In this document: in pieces, positions 1 to 5,341 of the stretch
Layout of the letters: each line of letters starts with the position of its first letter
How positions within the stretch are numbered: the stretch's first letter is position 1
Assembly: GCA_002727755.1 (NCBI GenBank)
Contig: PBXX01000081.1
Span: forward strand, 41,503 to 46,843
Direction: 5' to 3'
DNA: 5,341 bases
Source of the DNA: Gammaproteobacteria bacterium
Lineage (GTDB): Bacteria > Pseudomonadota > Gammaproteobacteria > Pseudomonadales > Pseudohongiellaceae
The notes under the pieces: model-generated
Seen by the model: the letters and a program-made list of their open reading frames with translations, nothing else
Told to the model about the DNA's origin: nothing
Database searches by the model: none
Position numbers and translations under genes: made by a program

Positions 1-1829
1 CGCGAATTATCTTCAAGTTCGACTCTGCGAAAATGCGTCCCATAAATGCCTTCTATACCGTAATGTTTAGCTAGCCGTTCATTGAGAAAAGTAGATTTGC
101 CTGTCAGAAGCTCGGGAACTGGTCGGTTCTCTCGAAACTGGCTTTTCAAAAAAAGTTTCGCCTCAGTAGCCATAGCATGGCGCAAATTCGAATCAAAGTC
201 GGGAAATTCTGTAGGGTCTGGTGACACAAGACTTATGTTTCGTAAATGAAGCCACTGTTCCGTAAAATTCTCTATCAACTGATCAGACCTACTATCATCC
301 AACATCCGCTGAACTTGCTGGTCTAGAACACCTGGATCACTTAATCTTCCGGATTCCGCTAAATCAAGTAATTCTATATCTGGCACACTACTCCACAGGA
401 AGAACGATAAACGAGATGCTAACTCCAAGTCAGAGATTTGGTAGATACCTTCAGTTACTGCCTCCCTTGGGTCTTGCGATTCCCTGAAGAGGAAGTCTGG
501 GCTCACTAGTATCCTTCTCAGAGCCATTTCAATTCCTGAATCAAAATCACCCTTTGCCCTACCGTTTCTGAAAGAGCCCAGTAAGGTCTGCAGCTGAACG
601 TCAGATAGAGTTTCTCTGTAAGCCAACCTACCTATGTTATCTATTATCCTAGCGGCACAATATTCCTCGTCCTGACTCTCTGATGAGGCTGGTCGGCAAC
701 TGAAAATCTTTCTTCGCGCTGGTGTATCGCCCCGAGACAGTTGGCCGTATGGCCCGCGAAGCTCCACCCTAGCAATTCCGGTTTTTTCGACACGGTCACC
801 CGCGTACTCATAGCTTGTTATTGCATAGTACGGTCTTAACATGCCCTCAGCTAACGCACCATCATCAACAAAATTTACCCCCAGTGTTGCAGGTCCCGCT
901 TTGGCAAAAAAGCGAATTTCAAACCCGTCTGTATCCGGTCCAGTGCCACTTTGCTCACCAGGTTGTCTACCTACTTTTATTGACTCTATGAGCTCTCCGT
1001 TCAATCGAATCTCAAGATCGTTAGGTTCATGCAAACCTCTTATTACTCCGTTATAAGTCCTGAGGAGAAAAACCCGAGCTACGTATTCACCGTCAGTCGG
1101 GAAGTAATGATCAACCGATATACCCCCCCGAGAGCCGAAAGGTAAATCCTCACTGACCTTAACGTCTTGTCGCAACAGTTTATCGACTTCAAATATTTCA
1201 GTGTTCGGAGTAAGTTCCAAATCCCCCACTGCTAGCTGGCTTATCTTGCGAGCCGCAGCCAAGTATCGCTCCGTCAACATGGGAGACACCGTCAGGACAT
1301 CCGCAATATTGTCAAAACCATAACCGGAATCATCTGGAGGCAGCAAAGCCGAGGCATCATAGTCTAAATCGAAGATGTCGCGAATTGCGTTTCGATACTC
1401 TCGGCGGTTAAGCCGATGAAATGCATTGACCCTTCCAGGGTTTGGTCTAACAGCAGCAGAGCGATCTATTGTATTTTCGAGAAAGGCAACAAATTCCTGA
1501 TATTCAACCTCACTCGGCCGAGGCATTTGCTGGGGTGGCATTGCCCGCGTTTGGAGCTTACGAATTACTCGCTCCCAAGTTTCCGCTTCTCGCACCACAC
1601 TTTCGTGAGATATTTCTGGAATAATTAGTCCAGCATTAGCTAACTGTTCGTTGTGACAAGCAACACAGTATTGATTCACCAATTGCTGATATTGCGCAGT
1701 CTCCTCAGAACGAGGTATTTGTGAACTAGAAGGTAAGCTAAAACTGACCAGAAGAAATAGAATCCAGACCAATCGCAGACGCTCCTTGCCTCTGCGTAGG
1801 GTATTAATTCTCAAGGGCAAACCTGTCAC
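1..1829 (-). CDS. DUF1592-family (planctomycete-type) haem c protein, 3' end missing
   Basis: The frame is open from a GTG at 1829 to the window edge (609 complete codons). An in-frame TAG at 1842-1844 rules out a farther start. Residues 1-35 form a basic then hydrophobic signal segment (core VWILFLLVSF). A c-type haem motif CVACH lies at 55-59, and the MPP at 97-99 may supply the distal Met ligand. DUF1587/PSD3 follows at about 137-202 (FHRLNRREYRNAIRDIF), then a beta-rich region at about 235-365 that may be a carbohydrate-binding-like sandwich. DUF1595/PSD5 lies at about 373-450 (IFSCRP, then LVSPDFLFRE) with C378 and C391, and DUF1592/PSD4 at about 463-593 (RLSFFLWSSVPD, FTEQWLHLR). Family members normally continue into DUF1588 and DUF1585, so roughly 200 residues are probably cut off by the window, not by mutation. 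The protein is predicted to be periplasmic or membrane-anchored. Family function is not well established; a redox role is inferred from the haem site. Relatives often sit beside a DUF1552 gene, which would be beyond position 1. Confidence 0.93.
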   Translation of the reverse strand, partial: MTGLPLRINTLRRGKERLRLVWILFLLVSFSLPSSSQIPRSEETAQYQQLVNQYCVACHNEQLANAGLIIPEISHESVVREAETWERVIRKLQTRAMPPQQMPRPSEVEYQEFVAFLENTIDRSAAVRPNPGRVNAFHRLNRREYRNAIRDIFDLDYDASALLPPDDSGYGFDNIADVLTVSPMLTERYLAAARKISQLAVGDLELTPNTEIFEVDKLLRQDVKVSEDLPFGSRGGISVDHYFPTDGEYVARVFLLRTYNGVIRGLHEPNDLEIRLNGELIESIKVGRQPGEQSGTGPDTDGFEIRFFAKAGPATLGVNFVDDGALAEGMLRPYYAITSYEYAGDRVEKTGIARVELRGPYGQLSRGDTPARRKIFSCRPASSESQDEEYCAARIIDNIGRLAYRETLSDVQLQTLLGSFRNGRAKGDFDSGIEMALRRILVSPDFLFRESQDPREAVTEGIYQISDLELASRLSFFLWSSVPDIELLDLAESGRLSDPGVLDQQVQRMLDDSRSDQLIENFTEQWLHLRNISLVSPDPTEFPDFDSNLRHAMATEAKLFLKSQFRENRPVPELLTGKSTFLNERLAKHYGIEGIYGTHFRRVELEDNS

Positions 1830-1835
1830 TTTTTT

Positions 1836-1843
1836 ATTCCCCT
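1836..1843 (-). promoter_or_regulatory. Ribosome binding site for the GTG-started DUF1592 gene
   Basis: Read on the minus strand this is AGGGGAAT, with its G run nine bases before the GTG at 1829. Together with the in-frame TAG that overlaps it at 1842-1844, it decides the non-ATG start. In-frame TTG codons shortly downstream lack a comparable site. Confidence 0.6.
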
Positions 1844-1871
1844 AAAATTTTTTATGCTCTTGTTAGCAATA

Positions 1872-1900
1872 TTACCGATCTTAACCGATAACATTCTAAT
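1872..1900 (+). promoter_or_regulatory. Weak candidate promoter for the rightward operon
   Basis: A -10-like TCTAAT at 1895-1900 matches five of six positions of TATAAT. It lies 17 bases after TTACCG at 1872-1877, which matches only three of six positions of TTGACA. Transcription would begin near 1907. A second -10-like box, TACTAT at 1923-1928, has no acceptable -35 partner. No convincing promoter was found on the minus strand of this divergent region, although one must lie upstream of 1829. This is a visual match only. Confidence 0.25.
1874..1889. repeat. Two direct ACCGAT hexamers ten bases apart
   Basis: ACCGAT occurs at 1874-1879 and again at 1884-1889, a period of one DNA helical turn. 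Both copies sit between the divergent genes and overlap the -35 and spacer of the weak promoter candidate. They could be half-sites for a regulator, but two six-base matches in an intergenic region can arise by chance. Confidence 0.3.
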
Positions 1901-1932
1901 TTTTTTGGGGTTTTAGCATTTTTACTATAGCC

Positions 1933-1945
1933 ACAAGCCGCTTGT
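1933..1945. repeat. 13-base perfect dyad in the divergent region
   Basis: ACAAGC at 1933-1938 and GCTTGT at 1940-1945 are exact reverse complements around a single C. The dyad ends directly before the ATG at 1946. If translation really starts at 2000, it lies wholly in the leader. As RNA it would give only a five-pair stem with a three-base loop, so a protein-binding site is more plausible than a terminator. A dyad of this size is expected fairly often by chance. Confidence 0.3.
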
Positions 1946-1999
1946 ATGTCAAAAGCTACGGTGGTACCGTTAAATGAAGCTAACCAAAGTCTCCATAAC

Positions 2000-3505
2000 A
2001 TGCAAAGATTCAGAATAAAGCAAGTAAAACCGGTTAACTCTGTCGGTTTTTTCCTTTGTCTAATCAGCATTTCGATGCTAACTAATGCTAGCACCCCACT
2101 CATAGAAGCTACCAAGAATCAGAATCGGATTGAGGTAGAGGCGTTGCTTGACAAAGGAGTCGATGCCGATGAACCACAAGGCGATGGTGCAACTGCCTTG
2201 CATTGGGCAGCCTATAGAAACGATGCAGTTTTAACGGATAGCCTGCTAAAACATGGAGCAAATCCAAATTCTTCCGATGATCATGGCGTTACTCCTTTAT
2301 CTCTCGCAGTCCTCAATGCCAATCTAGATTTGGTGAGACTATTGCTTACAGGGGGAGCGAATCCCAATGCGAGGCAAATTAACGGGCAAACACCTCTCAT
2401 GGTTGCATCGCGAGTAGGTAAGAAATCAATCGTTGAAGCCCTTTTAAATTCAGGGGCCAATGTAAACGATGCAGAGAAGACTAAAAAACACACTGCGCTA
2501 ATGGTAGCAGTTGCAGGTCAACACGAGGATGTCGCCAAACTTTTGATCGAACACGGGGCTGACGTTGGAGCAAAGTCGATCAACAGTTTTACTCCACTTC
2601 TATTTGCTGCGCAGCAGGGAAATATAGAGTTAGGAAGGCTACTATTAGAGTTTGGAGCAGATGTGAATGAATCCGCACCAGACGGCATTTCCGGCAATAC
2701 CAACGCGCGTTACCGCCTAATTCCAGACACAAGTGCAAGCGCTTTACTGGTCGCGATAGATAGCGGGCATGAAGAAATGGCAATTTTCCTGCTTGAGAAA
2801 GGTGCGAATCCCACACTAAACGGAGCCGGCCGAACTGCTCTTCACTCAGCGGTCCAGCACGAAATGCATGACCTAGCAAAAACCCTCCTTGCTCACGGAG
2901 CCGATCCAAACGCCAAATTAACAAGGAATATGCCAGTCTTCTCGAGAGTAATCTTGATTGATAACGGACTGGCAGTAAACAAGTTGGGAGCGACCCCCTT
3001 CTTTCTTGCCGCGGGTTTTAACGACATAAGAATGATGGATTTATTATTAGAGGGCGGTGCAGATCCATTCATAAATTCAGATGATGGAACCACACCTTTA
3101 ATGGTGGCAGCAGGAGCCGATTTCGTTGAGGGTCAAGACAAATATAACCGCCGCTGGTTTGAAGACAATATCGTTGGGCTTCAAAACGCTGCCCTCCCCG
3201 CTGTAGAAAGATGTTTAGAATTAGGTATAGACATCAACGCTAGGAACGAGGATAACCAAACTGCTCTGCATGGCGCAGTTTATCTCGCTGGCATCGATCT
3301 TCTAACTTTCATGGTCAAGCATGGAGCCGATTTAAATGCGATAAATAAAAGAGGTCAGACCCCTTGGATGATCGCAGCAAAGGGAGAGTACCGCGCGGGT
3401 TCAGTGCAGATTCTTCCTCACATAGCAAACCATCTAGAGTCCCTTGGTGCCGACACTAGTCTTGGAAATGACCTGGGTCGCTACTGGCAAAGGGAAGCCC
3501 AGTAA
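2000..3505 (+). CDS. Secreted ankyrin-repeat protein
   Basis: The protein has 501 residues from the ATG at 2000. The frame is also open from an ATG at 1946 (519 residues), and a TAG at 1928-1930 blocks anything earlier. Neither ATG has a clear Shine-Dalgarno site. The later start is preferred because it gives a normal Sec signal peptide: basic MQRFRIKQVK, hydrophobic VGFFLCLISISML, likely cleavage after A30 (TNA|S); there is no lipobox. The mature part is almost all ankyrin, about twelve units of roughly 33 residues from residue 32 to the end. Examples are DGATALHWAAYRND at 62 and NGQTPLMVASRVG at 128, with the recurring LL..GA(N/D).N(A) turn. Longer inserts interrupt units near 225-245, 306-329 and 373-400, and the last unit is degenerate. 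Ankyrin repeats bind proteins and have no catalytic role, so this is probably a periplasmic scaffold or inhibitor; the partner is unknown. It is the first gene of the likely rightward operon. Confidence 0.9.
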   Translation: MQRFRIKQVKPVNSVGFFLCLISISMLTNASTPLIEATKNQNRIEVEALLDKGVDADEPQGDGATALHWAAYRNDAVLTDSLLKHGANPNSSDDHGVTPLSLAVLNANLDLVRLLLTGGANPNARQINGQTPLMVASRVGKKSIVEALLNSGANVNDAEKTKKHTALMVAVAGQHEDVAKLLIEHGADVGAKSINSFTPLLFAAQQGNIELGRLLLEFGADVNESAPDGISGNTNARYRLIPDTSASALLVAIDSGHEEMAIFLLEKGANPTLNGAGRTALHSAVQHEMHDLAKTLLAHGADPNAKLTRNMPVFSRVILIDNGLAVNKLGATPFFLAAGFNDIRMMDLLLEGGADPFINSDDGTTPLMVAAGADFVEGQDKYNRRWFEDNIVGLQNAALPAVERCLELGIDINARNEDNQTALHGAVYLAGIDLLTFMVKHGADLNAINKRGQTPWMIAAKGEYRAGSVQILPHIANHLESLGADTSLGNDLGRYWQREAQ

Positions 3506-3537
3506 ACCGAGGAATACTTCACAAGCGAGACCGTCTA

Positions 3538-4767
3538 ATGCCCAAAGAAATCAGGAATTCTCTACTCAGCAGAAGACATTTTCTTAGAGAAACTTCGGTA
3601 GTGGCAATGGGGTCACTAATTTCTCCCAGTCAACTCCTGGGTCAAGCGACCTCTGCAGATAAGAATGTTACTGTCTCAGGCATCGAGGTTTCGACCGTTT
3701 CAGTGACTGATCGTACTAACTGGATTATTGTTTCTCTCGGCGGGACAAATGGTATCAAAGGGATTGGTGAAGCTTCCCTTGGTCGTCGATCAGAATTGAG
3801 TGAGCTTAAGGAATTTTTTGAATTAGTCAAAGGAGAATCGCCCTTTGAGGTCCAACGCTATAGACAACTTGGCTGGTCGAAAGCCTCAAGTGGAAATCGC
3901 GCGATTGCAACAGCTTTTAGTGCTGTTGAGCAAGCATTGTGGGATCTAATTTCAAAATCGTTAGATATACCTTTTTACAATTTAGTTGGCGGTAAATTTA
4001 ACGATGTGCTGCCAGTTTATGCAAATATTAATCGTGCCACGTCGCGACGGGATCCCAGCGGATTCGCAGAAAATGCAGTCGCGGCCGTTGAAGATGGTTT
4101 CAAGGCAATTAAAGCAGCTCCTTTCGACGGATTTCCATCTCTTGATTCCGCACCAGGAGATATAAACTCAGCAAGGGATCTTGGTATTGCATGCATCTAC
4201 GCCATGAGAAAAGCGGTTGGTGATGATATTGAAATCAAAATCGATGCACATAGCTTCTTCGACACTGAATTAGCAATCTCAATTGCACGTGACCTTGAGG
4301 CCGCAAATCTAAGCTGGTATGAAGAACCTATCGCACCAACCCAAACAGAGAATACCCGTATAATTCATGACGCGATTCCACAGAAAGTTGCCGGCGGAGA
4401 GTTTCTATTTGGGGTCAATGGCTTTAAACCTCTTTGCGAGGCCTCAGCGGTGGACGTAATTATGCCAGATGTGAAACATTGTGGCGGAGTATGGGAAGCG
4501 ATGAAAATTTCTGCGTTTGCCGAGGCACATGGAGTAAAAGTATCTCCCCATAATCCGAGTGGACCAGTATCTACTGCGGTCTCTGCTTCCTTATGTGCTG
4601 TAATTCCCAACTTTGATGTACTCGAATATCAATGGGGTGAGCAAGGCTGGAGAAATACGTTAGTAGAACCAACAGAGGCTTTTATCGACGGTTCAATAAT
4701 TATCTCTGACCGACCTGGCTTTGGTATAAGCATAAATGATCAGGTTTTGCAGGCGCATCGAGTATGA
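3538..4767 (+). CDS. Tat-exported MR/MLE (enolase superfamily) enzyme, probable sugar-acid dehydratase
   Basis: The 409-residue protein begins with a complete twin-arginine motif, SRRHFLR at 11-17, then a hydrophobic stretch to about 35; cleavage near A37 is likely. The enolase N-terminal capping domain spans about 44-155 and the modified TIM barrel about 160-405. The active site is intact: K192 on strand 2, metal ligands D236, E262 (of EEP) and E288 (AGGE), the His-Asp dyad H338 (SPHNPSG) and D311 (PDVKHCGG), and E363. The IDAH motif places H238 two residues after the first metal ligand, as the acid histidine of D-galactonate dehydratases is placed. The residue two after K192 is Ala, where mandelate racemase has a second lysine, which argues for dehydration over racemisation. 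The expected reaction is Mg-dependent loss of water from an aldonic or uronic-type acid to a 2-keto-3-deoxy acid; the substrate cannot be read from the sequence. It starts 32 bases after the ankyrin gene, with only a weak GCGAGA upstream. A downstream in-frame ATG would remove the Tat motif, so 3538 is kept. Confidence 0.92.
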   Translation: MPKEIRNSLLSRRHFLRETSVVAMGSLISPSQLLGQATSADKNVTVSGIEVSTVSVTDRTNWIIVSLGGTNGIKGIGEASLGRRSELSELKEFFELVKGESPFEVQRYRQLGWSKASSGNRAIATAFSAVEQALWDLISKSLDIPFYNLVGGKFNDVLPVYANINRATSRRDPSGFAENAVAAVEDGFKAIKAAPFDGFPSLDSAPGDINSARDLGIACIYAMRKAVGDDIEIKIDAHSFFDTELAISIARDLEAANLSWYEEPIAPTQTENTRIIHDAIPQKVAGGEFLFGVNGFKPLCEASAVDVIMPDVKHCGGVWEAMKISAFAEAHGVKVSPHNPSGPVSTAVSASLCAVIPNFDVLEYQWGEQGWRNTLVEPTEAFIDGSIIISDRPGFGISINDQVLQAHRV

Positions 4768-4848
4768 AATTAATAAGTGAATGATTGTCTGGTCGAAATC
4801 GGAGAAAACAACTAAAATTTCAGGCAGCAATTGAATTTGGAGAAAGAT

Positions 4849-5341
4849 ATGTCACGTCCACTTATACTCCTTTGTATGATCGGCAACCTTTTGCTGTTAC
4901 CTTTATTTTCAAGCGCTCAAAACCAGAACTTAAATTCGTACTTTGAAAAAAGAACGGCTTGGGGTGACCCAAATATTCAAGGGGTTTGGGATAAGAGAAC
5001 AATCACGCCTCTCGAGAGACCTGCGCGTTTTGAAAATAGAGCGTTCCTCTCTCCAGAGGAAATTCTCGAGTATGAAGCAGCGAGTGCCGAGAGAGAGGAC
5101 GGTCGCCCCCTGGATTTCAGCCGAACAAGCATTTCAGTCCATGATCCGGATGATCTAGACTATGGTTCCAAATACGTGACTACGGGTCAAACTTCATTAG
5201 TTGTTGAGCCTTCCAACGGAAGAATACCTGCTTACACAGAAGCGGCTAACAAACGTGCTGAAGAGGCAAGAAAAATGAGGGAGGGACGGGGACCTGCGGA
5301 TAGTTGGATCGATCGTAATTTATCTGAACGCTGCTTAACCT
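4849..5341 (+). CDS. Secreted protein of an uncharacterised family, 3' end missing
   Basis: The frame is open from the ATG at 4849 to the window end (164 codons). GGAGAAAG at 4839-4846 is a good ribosome binding site, and the gene begins 81 bases after the dehydratase with no terminator-like hairpin between them. Residues 1-23 are a Sec signal peptide (hydrophobic PLILLCMIGNLLLLPLF) with probable cleavage at SSA|Q. Family-like blocks follow: DPNIQGVWDKRTITPLERP at 40-58, FLSPEE at 66-71, QTSLVVEPSNGRIPAYTEAA at 114-133 and DRNLSERCL at 155-163. From memory these match a large family of exported hypothetical proteins in Acidobacteria and marine Proteobacteria whose later part has a GDSRGHWEGDTLVVDTTNF-like block; that part would be outside the window. 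No catalytic residues are known for the family, so no function is assigned. Confidence 0.85.
   Translation, partial: MSRPLILLCMIGNLLLLPLFSSAQNQNLNSYFEKRTAWGDPNIQGVWDKRTITPLERPARFENRAFLSPEEILEYEAASAEREDGRPLDFSRTSISVHDPDDLDYGSKYVTTGQTSLVVEPSNGRIPAYTEAANKRAEEARKMREGRGPADSWIDRNLSERCLT

Noticed and set aside
841..1628. Plus-strand open frames at 841-1056 and 1416-1628
   Set aside because: They lie antisense inside the well-supported DUF1592-family gene; the peptides resemble no family and have no ribosome binding site.
1900..1923. T-rich run with GGGG resembling a terminator tail
   Set aside because: No stable stem precedes it on either strand, and it sits in a divergent promoter region where termination would not be expected.
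1852..2115. Minus-strand 87-codon frame across the divergent region
   Set aside because: It is antisense to the ankyrin gene's signal peptide and first repeat, has no recognisable domain, and would end 23 bases before the GTG of the cytochrome gene. It is most likely a chance frame.
2281..3093. Several minus-strand frames opposite the ankyrin repeats, the largest at 2589-2924
   Set aside because: Repetitive ankyrin coding sequence commonly leaves open antisense frames; none shows a domain or start signal.
3642..4610. Minus-strand frames inside the dehydratase gene (3642-3830 and 4365-4610)
   Set aside because: The plus strand encodes an intact enolase-superfamily active site through both regions.
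4768..4848. Possible terminator between the dehydratase and the last gene
   Set aside because: Only trivial short palindromes such as CAATTG are present; there is no GC-rich stem with a following T run, so readthrough is more likely.
4943..5158. Plus-strand 71-codon frame overlapping the last gene
   Set aside because: It is out of frame with the secreted protein starting at 4849, which has a signal peptide, a ribosome binding site and family motifs.

Overview
The window holds four protein-coding genes arranged around one divergent intergenic region, and two of them run off the ends. No RNA gene, mobile element, CRISPR array or strong terminator was seen. Base composition looks moderate to slightly AT-rich. 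A planctomycete-type cytochrome of the DUF1587/DUF1595/DUF1592 family, a secreted ankyrin-repeat protein, an exported enolase-superfamily enzyme and a secreted 'QGVWD...TPLERP' protein together suggest a free-living aquatic, probably marine, Gram-negative bacterium. From memory such sets occur in uncultured marine Gammaproteobacteria, Acidobacteria, Verrucomicrobia and Planctomycetes. The sequence alone does not settle the phylum.

Left part (minus strand, 1829 down to 1): a 609-codon open fragment starting at a GTG with a good ribosome binding site. It has a signal segment, a c-type haem motif (CVACH), then DUF1587 (PSD3), a beta-rich middle region, DUF1595 (PSD5) and DUF1592 (PSD4). The expected C-terminal DUF1588 and DUF1585 domains lie outside the window.

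Middle (about 1830-1999): the divergent intergenic region, with a weak promoter candidate, two ACCGAT hexamers ten bases apart and a 13-base dyad.

Right part (plus strand): a secreted ankyrin-repeat protein (stop at 3505), then after 32 bases a Tat-exported mandelate racemase/muconate lactonizing (MR/MLE) superfamily enzyme (3538-4767) with a complete acid-sugar-dehydratase-type active site, then after 81 bases the start of a secreted protein of an uncharacterised family (4849 to the window end). Spacing and the lack of an obvious terminator suggest a three-gene operon.

Every one of the four genes carries an export signal: three Sec-type and one twin-arginine. The reading offered is a periplasmic locus in which a haem protein possibly linked to oxidation, a sugar-acid dehydratase and two accessory proteins work on an organic substrate, perhaps a carbohydrate or sugar acid. 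The individual signals are visible in the sequence; the shared pathway is inference.
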